Shown: in pieces, positions 1 to 5,973 of the stretch | How the letters are laid out: each line of letters begins with the position of its first letter | Numbering within the stretch: the stretch's first letter is position 1 | Virus record (IMG/VR): IMGVR_UViG_3300042902_000355 | Location: 1 to 32,318 of that record | Reading direction: 5' to 3' (one strand) | Length of the DNA stretch: 32,318 nucleotides | From: a virus | Position numbers and translations under genes: made by a program | The notes under the pieces: model-generated | The model's input: only the letters and a program-made list of their open reading frames with translations | What the model was told of the DNA's origin: nothing | Databases searched by the model: none

Positions 1-351
1 CTATTCTTCGGGGAACAAGCCGGGCTGGGTGCGCTGGGACTCCAGCTGGCGGATACGGTCGATGATCCGATAGAAGTGCTGGACGCTGATGCTGTGCTTG
101 CGGCAAACCTCGTCACGGTTGCGGCCGTTGTAGTCGGTCCAAATAGCCCAGTGCTTGTCCTCGATGTCGAAGGCCAGGCCTACCGGGAAGTAGACCTGCT
201 GGCCACCCCAGGAGCGGCGCATGCGGTCCACCAGGTCGGCGGCGATGGAGGCGGCCTGGATGGCTTCGAGGCCGTGCCCGACCAGGACGTGGACTGTATG
301 GTCGCGCAGCTCCTGGAGCAGCTCGGGGCCGTTGGAGCGCGGTTCAGCCAT
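1..351 (-). CDS. mor: Mor/C-family middle-to-late transcription activator
   Basis: A 116-residue protein of the Mu Mor/C activator family. In Mu, Mor binds the middle promoter as a dimer and recruits RNA polymerase to start middle and then late transcription. Visible features: an N-terminal helical dimerisation region, the segment with WGGQQVYFP near residues 48-56, and a C-terminal helix-turn-helix reading NRDEVCRKHSISVQHFYRII (about residues 77-96). The ATG lies 8 bp inside the end of gemA, the same gemA-mor order as in Mu, where mor is also called gemB. It is the last visible gene of the leftward early operon, so it would be made late in early expression. Candidate targets are the two repeated 22-bp sites at 10803 and 18506. 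The family call is firm; the target sites are inference. Confidence 0.88.
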   Translation of the reverse strand: MAEPRSNGPELLQELRDHTVHVLVGHGLEAIQAASIAADLVDRMRRSWGGQQVYFPVGLAFDIEDKHWAIWTDYNGRNRDEVCRKHSISVQHFYRIIDRIRQLESQRTQPGLFPEE

Positions 352-844
352 GCCGGTGCAGCTCCACGTTGGCGCGAGCGGCCCAGTTCTTGAGGCGCTC
401 GATTAGTTCTTGGGCTACGTCGTGGGGTAGGAACTCCAGGCGTTCGTAGCCGGCGCCTGTCTTGCGGCGGGTGGACGCCCGAACCCATGCCTGGAGGCCC
501 CGCTCGGTCTCGTCGCGCAGGATACCGGCCTTACCCATCTCACCCCATATGTGGCGCATCAGGTTCAGCTGAGCATCAGAGGCATTGCTGATGTTCGTCG
601 GCTGCGGCCGGCGGGGCTTGGTCTTGGATGTGGGCTTGAATCCCTTGGCCTTCAGCTCGTCCAGGACGTTCTCCAGGGCGGGGATGCTCAGGGTCGTGGC
701 CGATACCTGGCCTTCACGCTCCGTAGCACCGTGGCGGGCCAGGAGGGCGCGGTAGTCCTCGTCCTGCATGCCGAGCTTGGAGCGACCGACATTCAGCAGG
801 GTATAAAGCCGGTACCGTTGGTCTTTCTGTCGTGGGGTTTCCAC
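344..844 (-). CDS. gemA: GemA-like regulator (Mu gp16, DUF1018)
   Basis: A 166-residue protein of the Mu gp16/GemA (DUF1018) family. In Mu, GemA affects host gene expression and DNA supercoiling through gyrase; that role here is by family only. The N-terminus has the typical basic helical segment (RYRLYTLLNVGRSKLGM, then EDYRALLARHG). The C-terminal half (SDAQLNLMRHIWGEMGKAG to about residue 160) is the second conserved part. The frame is open further upstream to an ATG at 1024, but I chose the GTG at 844. It follows a strong ribosome binding site (AAGGAGGT, 7 bases before it) that overlaps the stop of the preceding gene, and family proteins are about this length. It overlaps mor by 8 bp. Confidence 0.85.
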   Translation of the reverse strand: METPRQKDQRYRLYTLLNVGRSKLGMQDEDYRALLARHGATEREGQVSATTLSIPALENVLDELKAKGFKPTSKTKPRRPQPTNISNASDAQLNLMRHIWGEMGKAGILRDETERGLQAWVRASTRRKTGAGYERLEFLPHDVAQELIERLKNWAARANVELHRHG

Positions 845-849
845 AGTTC

Positions 850-1167
850 TCACCTCCTTGCTGGGTGGTCGCCCCGGAGGACGCCAGCCAGAACTTCGGC
901 CAGGTCGTGGCCGAATGCCTTGGAATGCTCGGTCTGTCCGCCGTCCCTGCCGGGCCGGTTGAGGACGTAGGCCAGACACTCTATCTTTCCGCCCTTGCGG
1001 TGAGCTGGGGATAGCTGGATGCACGCCAAGTATCCATTGCCCACCAGGTCGGCCAGCGCTTCCTGTATGACGGCCGCGGCCTGGGCCAGGCTAGGCATCC
1101 CAGCGGTCTGTTCGTCGTCCAGGAGATCGGACAGCAGGGCGATCCCGGTGTGCTTTGGGCATTTCAT
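850..1167 (-). CDS. Conserved-looking early protein of unknown function
   Basis: A 105-residue protein that I do not recognise. The N-terminal half is predicted helical and resembles a small winged-helix fold (SLAQAAAVIQEALADLVGNGYLACIQL): helices followed by a strand after GNGYL, as in the wing of DNA-binding domains. The C-terminal half is basic and contains no catalytic motif I can name. The start ATG overlaps the stop of the 1164-1358 gene by 4 bp (ATGA), and its stop sits on the ribosome binding site of gemA, so it is tightly embedded in the early operon. A DNA-binding role is only suggested by the fold-like pattern. Confidence 0.6.
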   Translation of the reverse strand: MKCPKHTGIALLSDLLDDEQTAGMPSLAQAAAVIQEALADLVGNGYLACIQLSPAHRKGGKIECLAYVLNRPGRDGGQTEHSKAFGHDLAEVLAGVLRGDHPARR

Positions 1168-1358
1168 CTATTCCACTCTTCCCAGCCGCGATACTTGTTC
1201 CAGTACGCTGCCGGGCACCCGTCGTCATGCAGCACCCTGAGTTTTACGCCGGAGATCCTGGCGAGCACTGAGGCGTGTTCGCGCACGACCTCGTCGTCTT
1301 CCGGGGCGTAGTCGAGCACATTTTTCCAGGAGCCTGCGCTGTTGATTTGCAGCCTCAT
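1164..1358 (-). CDS. Small early protein of unknown function
   Basis: A 64-residue acidic protein with no family I recognise. It reads MRLQINSAGSWKNVLDY at the start and is rich in charged residues, ending in aromatic residues (YWNKYRGWEEW). Support for being real comes from ATGA-type overlaps at both ends, with the gene upstream (stop at 1355) and the gene downstream (start at 1167), which is the pattern of this operon. No membrane segment or metal motif is visible. Confidence 0.5.
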   Translation of the reverse strand: MRLQINSAGSWKNVLDYAPEDDEVVREHASVLARISGVKLRVLHDDGCPAAYWNKYRGWEEWNR

Positions 1359-1594
1359 ATCTTGGATCCCTTGAGGCTGAAAACGCGAAACGCTAACGGC
1401 TCGCCACGGCGCTCGCGCTTGAGACGGTCAGCCAGTTTCCGGGCTGTCTTGGTGGTGGCTTCGATGTCGGCGCGCGTTGCACCAGTCATCGCCTCGTTGC
1501 CCTCCAGCGTTACCCGGTAGGCGTACTGCGCTCCGTCCAACTTGGGCGCCCAGGGGGCGTCTTCGTAGGGAACAATCTCTATTTCAGCGCTCAT
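1355..1594 (-). CDS. Small early protein of unknown function
   Basis: A 79-residue protein starting MSAEIEIVPYEDAPWAPKL. The frame is open upstream to 1645, but the ATG at 1594 has a clear ribosome binding site (GGAGG, 7 bases upstream) and the residues before it look like leader read-through. The body is a likely small alpha/beta protein: a strand-like segment YAYRVTLEGNEAMTGA, then a long basic helix (ATTKTARKLADRLKRERRGE), then a strand. No function can be assigned. The initiation sequence ATGGAGGATGCGG is nearly the same as that of the small membrane protein gene at 1743, suggesting a local duplication. Confidence 0.55.
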   Translation of the reverse strand: MSAEIEIVPYEDAPWAPKLDGAQYAYRVTLEGNEAMTGATRADIEATTKTARKLADRLKRERRGEPLAFRVFSLKGSKI

Positions 1595-1608
1595 TCCGCA
1601 TCCTCCAT

Positions 1609-1743
1609 TTACGAAAAAAACAGCAAAAAGCCGAAGGCGAACCATCCGACGGCGTTAATGAAACTGACCAATATGGCCATCATGGTTCCCGCGGCGTGGC
1701 CGTCCTGGTAGCCGCACTCGTATTCGCTTTGTTCGCTATTCAT
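1609..1743 (-). CDS. Small single-span membrane protein (44 residues)
   Basis: A 44-residue open reading frame whose product starts MNSEQSEYECGYQDGHAAGT and continues into a hydrophobic stretch, about residues 21-43 (MMAILVSFINAVGWFAFGFL and onwards), long enough to cross the inner membrane once. The ATG overlaps the stop of the preceding gene by 4 bp (ATGA) and has a GGAGG site 7 bases upstream inside that gene; the stop is TAA at 1611-1609. The N-terminal soluble part would face one side with a single cysteine. Function is unknown. Small membrane proteins in phage early operons can act in exclusion or on host physiology, but nothing here proves that. Confidence 0.55.
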   Translation of the reverse strand: MNSEQSEYECGYQDGHAAGTMMAILVSFINAVGWFAFGFLLFFS

Positions 1744-2273
1744 GCCGCATCCTCCATCACCTCTTTTGCATCCTCGGCCAGCAGGGCAGAGACCAGCTTG
1801 TCCACCTCGCTGTCGACGGACTTGATCACCACGGCGTCGCAGTCGGCGGTGAGGCGGATGCCGAGGCGCTTGAGGTCGGCGGCGGTGAGGTCGTAGACGC
1901 TGGGTTTGTGAACGGACTCCTTGACGCGGATCAGCAGCTCGGCCTGGTCCTTGGGGAGCTGGGCGCGGATGCGGGCGACCACCTTGGCCTCGTCGTCGAA
2001 CTCGACGGCGCCGCGCTGCTTGGTGAGACCGACCTTGACGCCGTGCAGCACGCGGGTGCGCGGCTTGTCGAACAGGCTCTTGCCGTCCTCGATGGCGGCC
2101 TTGAGATCGGCCTGCGCCTGGCGTGCCTTCTGCACCGCCTGCTTGATGGCAGCCAGGCGGGCGCGTTTGACATGCTCGATGGCGTCGTTCATCTCGGTCA
2201 CCAGGGCGGCGAGCGCGTCGCGCTCGGTGGCGTAGATGGCGGCGAACTGTTCAATTTCCTGCATCATGTTCAT
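1740..2273 (-). CDS. Gam-like protein (candidate host-nuclease inhibitor)
   Basis: A 177-residue protein with a long N-terminal coiled coil (about residues 15-70, containing LVTEMNDAIEHVKRAR) followed by a small alpha/beta domain (LHGVKVGLTKQRGAVEF to IRLTADCDAVVIKS). This order matches Mu Gam, which binds double-stranded DNA ends as a Ku-like dimer and shields them from exonucleases. Length (Mu Gam is about 174) and position between the transposition genes and gemA also fit. Direct sequence similarity is weak by eye, mainly the EMNDAI segment, so this is a tentative call. The alternative is an unrelated coiled-coil early protein. Its last codons overlap the start of the 44-residue membrane protein. 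Confidence 0.5.
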   Translation of the reverse strand: MNMMQEIEQFAAIYATERDALAALVTEMNDAIEHVKRARLAAIKQAVQKARQAQADLKAAIEDGKSLFDKPRTRVLHGVKVGLTKQRGAVEFDDEAKVVARIRAQLPKDQAELLIRVKESVHKPSVYDLTAADLKRLGIRLTADCDAVVIKSVDSEVDKLVSALLAEDAKEVMEDAA

Positions 2274-2288
2274 CGGCTGTTCCTCGTG

Positions 2289-2459
2289 CTACTTGGTGAT
2301 GATTTGAAACGCTTCCAAGTTCTGGACGGCTTGCTCCAGAACCCTCATTGCATCCAACTCTTTCCCGGAAAGGTTCTTCCGTTTGATTTCACTCAGTACG
2401 GCTGACGCCTCGTTGTATGCGCGGCGCACCTTGTCTTTTTGAATGTCTGTCAGCTTCAC
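2289..2459 (-). CDS. Small early protein of unknown function (56 residues)
   Basis: A short gene in the gap between the Gam-like gene and the winged-helix gene. It starts at a GTG (2459) 6 bases after AGGAGA and ends at TAG (2291-2289). The product is a helical, charged 56-residue protein reading KLTDIQKDKVRRAYNEASAV and later LSGKELDAMRVLEQAVQNLE. It looks like two or three amphipathic helices, with no cysteines or membrane segment. Function unknown. The good ribosome binding site and the close fit between flanking genes support that it is translated. Confidence 0.5.
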   Translation of the reverse strand: MKLTDIQKDKVRRAYNEASAVLSEIKRKNLSGKELDAMRVLEQAVQNLEAFQIITK

Positions 2460-2471
2460 GAATCGTCTCCT

Positions 2472-2849
2472 CTACATGTCGAACTCGATACGCAGTTGGC
2501 GCAGCAGCTCCTCGGTGGAGATGCGGCGCAGCATTTTTTCGCGGCGCAGGGCGGCCATTGCGCGTTTGCGGAACCAGGCGGCCTCGCGCTCGATGTCGGC
2601 CTTGTTGGCGGCGATGTAGTAGCCGCCATCGGCGCCGGCTTTGTGGACGACGGCGAGGCCGTCTTCTTGCAGCGCGGCGATGACGGTGCGGATTGTCCGG
2701 GTCTGGTCGACGCGGCGGAGCGGGATGATCTGGCGGCCGGTGGCGGCGTGATAGAGCTGGTACATGTTGATGCACTCGTCGGGACCGACGCGGTCCTCCA
2801 GCAGCACGCGCACGCGGCGCTTCAGTTCATCCCGCTCCATGTCATTCAT
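2472..2849 (-). CDS. Winged-helix DNA-binding protein, early region
   Basis: A 125-residue protein with a recognisable winged-helix pattern: helices over about residues 5-60 (INMYQLYHAATGR, then RTIRTVIAALQEDG) and then a wing (LAVVHKAGADGGYYIAANKA), followed by a long basic helix (REAAWFRKRAMAALRREKML). GGYYIA is typical of the wing turn in phage replication and regulation proteins. It probably binds DNA, but whether it helps replication or regulation cannot be read from the sequence. The start at 2849 overlaps the preceding stop by 8 bp; GGGAGGG lies 10 bases upstream. An ATG three codons in is a possible alternative start. Confidence 0.6.
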   Translation of the reverse strand: MNDMERDELKRRVRVLLEDRVGPDECINMYQLYHAATGRQIIPLRRVDQTRTIRTVIAALQEDGLAVVHKAGADGGYYIAANKADIEREAAWFRKRAMAALRREKMLRRISTEELLRQLRIEFDM

Positions 2850-3375
2850 CGCTGCTGTTCCCTCCCAGGGCTTGCTTCTTCCAGTCGGGCGGCGGCCCGC
2901 TGCGCGGCTTGGTTGTCTCCATCACCTGCACCGGGCCTTGCGTAGAGCCGCGGCCGTGGCGGTAGATGTTCTCCTGCTCGGTCTTCTGCTCAGCGAGGCC
3001 GGCGGCCTTGCTTGCGGAGCCTGCAACGATCTTGCGCAGGAGGCCATTGCCGCTGAGCGGCAGTTCCAGGTTGGGCATGGCCAGCACCTTTTCGATGCAG
3101 CCGATCCAGAGGTCGGCCGGCGCGGCGTAGGTGATGCCGCCGTGTGTGACCTGGGCGGCCTTGATCTCGGCCGCCAGGTCGTTGAGCAGGGAGACCATGC
3201 GGCTCCAGCGCAGGCCCTGCTTGAGCGGCTTGTGCAGGCGCAGGTAGGCCGGCATCAGGCGGGCCACCGCGGGCGGCAGCTCGCCCATCAGGGCGGCGAA
3301 GCGGCGCGCATCGGCGTCGTTGAGGCCCGCGTCGATGGGGAAGTCCACGCCGCAGCAGGGGCACACCACCTTCAT
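2842..3375 (-). CDS. Early protein with N-terminal zinc-finger-like CPCC motif
   Basis: A 177-residue protein starting MKVVCPCCGVDFPIDAG. The CPCC cluster at residues 5-8 resembles a zinc knuckle, but no second Cys/His pair is obvious, so metal binding is uncertain. The middle (about 40-130) is helical with HKPLKQGLRWSRMVSLLNDL, and the C-terminus (from about 135) is polar and probably flexible (GSTQGPVQ, PRSGPPPDWKK). I do not recognise the family. The start at 3375 was chosen over an upstream ATG because it overlaps the preceding stop by 4 bp (ATGA) and begins the plausible domain. The position among replication-phase genes suggests a role at the transpososome or replication fork, but this is a guess. 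Confidence 0.55.
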   Translation of the reverse strand: MKVVCPCCGVDFPIDAGLNDADARRFAALMGELPPAVARLMPAYLRLHKPLKQGLRWSRMVSLLNDLAAEIKAAQVTHGGITYAAPADLWIGCIEKVLAMPNLELPLSGNGLLRKIVAGSASKAAGLAEQKTEQENIYRHGRGSTQGPVQVMETTKPRSGPPPDWKKQALGGNSSDE

Positions 3376-3581
3376 CGGCCGCGCTCCTCGATGTCGCCAA
3401 CCAGGACGTGCAGCTGCGTGTACAGTTCGCGCGCCTCCACCACGGTGAGCAGGCGGAAACGACCGTCGCTGAAACACACCAGCAGGCGCAGCCCCTCGGG
3501 CAGGTGCGGCAGCGGCTGAACGTCCACGGAGAGCGCGGGCGCCGGGGCGCTGATGTCCAAGGCGAGCTGCGGCGCGCTCAT
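3372..3581 (-). CDS. Small early protein of unknown function (69 residues)
   Basis: A 69-residue protein starting MSAPQLALDISAPAPALSVD, a low-complexity Ala/Pro-rich N-terminus, followed by a compact segment (LPEGLRLLVCFSDGRFRLL then a helix EARELYTQLHVLVGDIEE). The frame is open upstream to 3878, but that part lies wholly over the next gene, and the ATG at 3581 forms the usual ATGA overlap with the stop at 3578. Function unknown. Confidence 0.5.
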   Translation of the reverse strand: MSAPQLALDISAPAPALSVDVQPLPHLPEGLRLLVCFSDGRFRLLTVVEARELYTQLHVLVGDIEERGR

Positions 3582-3919
3582 GCGACGTATCCCCGGACGA
3601 TGGCGGCGCCGGCCGGCAGGAAATGCGCGGCGATGCCGATGGGTAGCCGCATTACCTCGTCGATGCGCGACTGCGGCGTTCCGCGCGAGCGCTCCCTGGC
3701 GATGATGTTCTTGCGCATGGTCTCGGCACACTCGCGCGGCAGCTCGTCCTCGATGATCTCGTAGTCGCTGAAATTCTGGCCGCGGCGCAGCGGCACCAGG
3801 CGAGTGCCGACCAGGAACTGATAGGACGGCGTGAGTTTCACGTTGCGCAGGTCGAGCGTGTAGCGCTCGACGCTGCATGCCTCAAACGCGCGGCGGCGGC
3901 GTGCCTGGCTATTGGCCAT
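3578..3919 (-). CDS. Early protein of unknown function (113 residues)
   Basis: A 113-residue basic protein with an arginine-rich N-terminus (MANSQARRRRAFEACSVERY) that could contact nucleic acid, then a mixed region (LTPSYQFLVGTRLVPLRRGQ) and a helix (PRECAETMRKNIIARERSRG). I do not recognise the family. It overlaps the zinc-ribbon gene upstream by 11 bp and the next gene by 4 bp, so it is in the same translation-coupled chain. Confidence 0.5.
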   Translation of the reverse strand: MANSQARRRRAFEACSVERYTLDLRNVKLTPSYQFLVGTRLVPLRRGQNFSDYEIIEDELPRECAETMRKNIIARERSRGTPQSRIDEVMRLPIGIAAHFLPAGAAIVRGYVA

Positions 3920-4190
3920 TGCGGATCACCTCCGTGTTCGCGGCCTCGACGCCGAGGGCCGGCTGCTCTACCTGGTCGGCGTTCCAGGTGAGGATCGCGG
4001 CGAGCAGGGTCGGGTGGTGGCCGCTGTCACGGCCACACTCGCACCAGACGAGCCAGGTGCCGTTTTCGCCGTCGTGGCGCATCTCCACGTCGGCGCGGCC
4101 GCAGCGGCCGCAGGCGGAAACCTGCGGCAGGCTGGACACGTCGTAGCCGAGCGCCGGCAGGCGGTCGCGCATTCGCATCAGCTCTCTCAT
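3909..4190 (-). CDS. Lar-like zinc-ribbon protein
   Basis: A 93-residue protein with a four-cysteine zinc ribbon: C27-x2-C30 and C50-x-C52, followed by GHHPTLLAAILTWN. This spacing plus a final helix ending in a WN pair is the pattern of the Lar/restriction-alleviation-like small phage zinc ribbons (Cys-Cys, WxVxC, then AI-xx-WN). Lar of the Rac prophage relieves type I restriction. Whether this copy does so is unknown; many phage relatives only share the fold. The start overlaps the previous stop by 4 bp. An anti-restriction role in the early operon would make sense, because the incoming phage DNA must survive host restriction. Confidence 0.6.
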   Translation of the reverse strand: MRELMRMRDRLPALGYDVSSLPQVSACGRCGRADVEMRHDGENGTWLVWCECGRDSGHHPTLLAAILTWNADQVEQPALGVEAANTEVIRNGQ

Positions 4191-4714
4191 ATAGCCACCT
4201 TCTTCGCGCGATGGCCACAGGCGGCGTGGGAGTGGTGATGCAGCGGCTGCACGTAGTGCTCGCCGCGCAACTCGGCATCGCCGGGCAGCAGCGCATCGGT
4301 GTCGTAGGTGGTGAGCGGCATCACCGCGCGCTGCGCGGGCAGCAGGTCGTCGTGGTCGCCGAGCATCACGCGGTCGGCGGCATAGTGGCGCTCGACGGCC
4401 TCCAGGATGTCCTGCGGGCAGCGGATGAACATATCGAAGCGGATGCCCATATCGTGCAGGCGGTGGGACACGAACACGTTGCCCCAGTGTTCGAGGTAGG
4501 CATCGGCATAGACCGGCTGGTAGTTCTCCAGGTCGCTGCCGGTGGCGCCGAACGTGTCCACGCGCAGGCCGGACTCCTCGCCCCAGCAGGTGGCCTGGTA
4601 GCCGCCGTTGTCGTTGGGGATGGCGCCCATGATCAGGCCGTGGCGGCGCCCGAACACCATCACCGGGCGGCCGTCACGGGTGCGAAACGGTAGGGTCGAA
4701 TCGAACATGGTCAC
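4187..4714 (-). CDS. Early protein of unknown function next to the ATPase
   Basis: A 175-residue protein that I do not recognise. The N-terminal half has a beta-rich look with a repeated theme (RTRDGRPVMVFGRRHGLIMG, later GGYQATCWGEESG), like phage proteins that begin with a short DGRP/V segment. The C-terminal part has a His-rich segment (HYVQPLHHHSHAACGHRAKK) that could bind metal. No catalytic motif can be named. The start ATG at 4714 overlaps the stop of the ATPase gene by 4 bp, and its stop overlaps the zinc-ribbon start. Confidence 0.5.
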   Translation of the reverse strand: MTMFDSTLPFRTRDGRPVMVFGRRHGLIMGAIPNDNGGYQATCWGEESGLRVDTFGATGSDLENYQPVYADAYLEHWGNVFVSHRLHDMGIRFDMFIRCPQDILEAVERHYAADRVMLGDHDDLLPAQRAVMPLTTYDTDALLPGDAELRGEHYVQPLHHHSHAACGHRAKKVAI

Positions 4715-5973
4715 ACCCCCTTCACGACGTCGGCGCTGATGGTCTCGGCGCCGATTTCAGCGGCGAGATTCATGGACTTCACCACCAGGTTGTTGACCAC
4801 CAGCGGGTAGAGCATGGAGACGGCCTGGTGCGTGCCGCGGCGGGTCAGCGTCAGGCGCGCGCGGATGGCGTCGAACGCATCCGGCGCGAACACTTGGCCG
4901 ACCTCGCGGCCGATGCGCTTGAGCTTCATGGCCAGGTACGCCTCCAGGTCGCGATCCAGCGGCATCAGCTCGGCGATCTCGCAGCGGCGGATCACCTCGC
5001 GGGCCTCCCAGTTCTGGCGCTCGTCCAGCTTGTTCTTCAGCTCGGGCTGGCCGATGAGGATGATCGCCAGCAACTTGCGGAATCCATCCTCCAACTCCCA
5101 GAATCGCTTGAGATATTTGAGGGTCTGAACGCTGAGGTCGTGGGCCTCTTCGATGATCAGCACATGCGAATTGCCGGCGCGGCTGGAGCCGGTCAGCAGC
5201 TTCTGAATGTGACGCGCCTTGGCCTCGCGGGTGCGCTTGACCGGCTCCTGGGAGATGTCGCCGACGATGGCGTCGGCGATGTGCTCGGCGGTGAGGCGCG
5301 TCTTGTCCAGGCTGGCCGGCTGGATCACTGTGATGGGCGCCTGCTCGCGCTGGATGCGCTCCACCAGGTCGCGGCGCAGCGTGCTCTTGCCGGCACCGGA
5401 CTCGCCGATGACGGCGAGGAATCCGCCGTGCTTGGCGGTCTGGAACATGGCCTCGCGGATGTAGCGCTGCTCGCCGGCCAGGAACACATCCTCCGGCCCC
5501 TGAACGTCGTCCACGAACGGATCGCGGAACAGCGAGAAGTGCTTTTTTGCCTGCTGTGTTAACATTTCAACCTCCGGTAGATGTGTATCGGATTCAAACT
5601 CGAATTCGGCCCCGCTCGTGCGGGGCTCTTTTTTAGGAGTGGCCACACCCCGGTGGTCCTCCTCGTCTTCTTCCCAGGCGCTGGCGATCAGCTCATCCGC
5701 CACGCCCTTGCCGCGCAGGAACGCCTCGGTCTGGGCCTTGATATCGTGGGCCGGCGTGAGCTTCGGCCAGATGCCCCAGGACAGGATTTGCGTGGCGGTG
5801 GGCTGGGACAGCCCCTGCCCGCCATTGCGCCCGCCACGCTGAATGATGGCGGCGGCCCACTCCGACTGTTGTATCCCGTGCCGAAACAGCACGCCCTTCA
5901 GCTTCAATGGCATGTACCGTGAACCCCCGTTTTTTTGTACGTAATCAGGTAAAACTCTGGCAGCGTTCCTCAT
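4711..5973 (-). CDS. MuB-like AAA+ ATPase, transposition target protein
   Basis: A 420-residue ATPase of the MuB/ExeA-like AAA group that pairs with DDE transposases. By family it binds target DNA with ATP, delivers targets to the transposase and gives target immunity. Seen: Walker A GESGAGKST at residues 190-198, Walker B LIIEEAHDL at 271-279, sensor-1-like IILIGQPEL further on, and an N-terminal region (about 21-100, LKGVLFRHGIQQSEWAAAII) with a helix-turn-helix character. An acidic, poorly structured linker (about 100-135) joins the two and contains a plus-strand terminator in its DNA. The start at 5973 was chosen for the GGAGGG site upstream and the ATGA overlap with the transposase stop; an ATG at 5913 is a less likely alternative. 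Confidence 0.88.
   Translation of the reverse strand: MRNAARVLPDYVQKNGGSRYMPLKLKGVLFRHGIQQSEWAAAIIQRGGRNGGQGLSQPTATQILSWGIWPKLTPAHDIKAQTEAFLRGKGVADELIASAWEEDEEDHRGVATPKKEPRTSGAEFEFESDTHLPEVEMLTQQAKKHFSLFRDPFVDDVQGPEDVFLAGEQRYIREAMFQTAKHGGFLAVIGESGAGKSTLRRDLVERIQREQAPITVIQPASLDKTRLTAEHIADAIVGDISQEPVKRTREAKARHIQKLLTGSSRAGNSHVLIIEEAHDLSVQTLKYLKRFWELEDGFRKLLAIILIGQPELKNKLDERQNWEAREVIRRCEIAELMPLDRDLEAYLAMKLKRIGREVGQVFAPDAFDAIRARLTLTRRGTHQAVSMLYPLVVNNLVVKSMNLAAEIGAETISADVVKGV
5609..5634 (+). terminator. Rho-independent terminator on the plus strand, inside the ATPase gene
   Basis: Read on the plus strand, GCCCCGC, a TCGT loop, GCGGGGC and then TC followed by six T form a perfect intrinsic terminator (7-bp GC stem, 4-base loop, U tract). 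It is antisense to the ATPase gene and would stop rightward transcripts that enter from the left, before they cross the transposase and repressor region. The form is clear; use in the cell is inferred. Confidence 0.6.

Noticed and set aside
5609-5634. A terminator for the early operon
   Set aside because: The T-tract is on the plus strand; on the minus strand the run of A precedes the hairpin, so it would not stop the leftward transcript.
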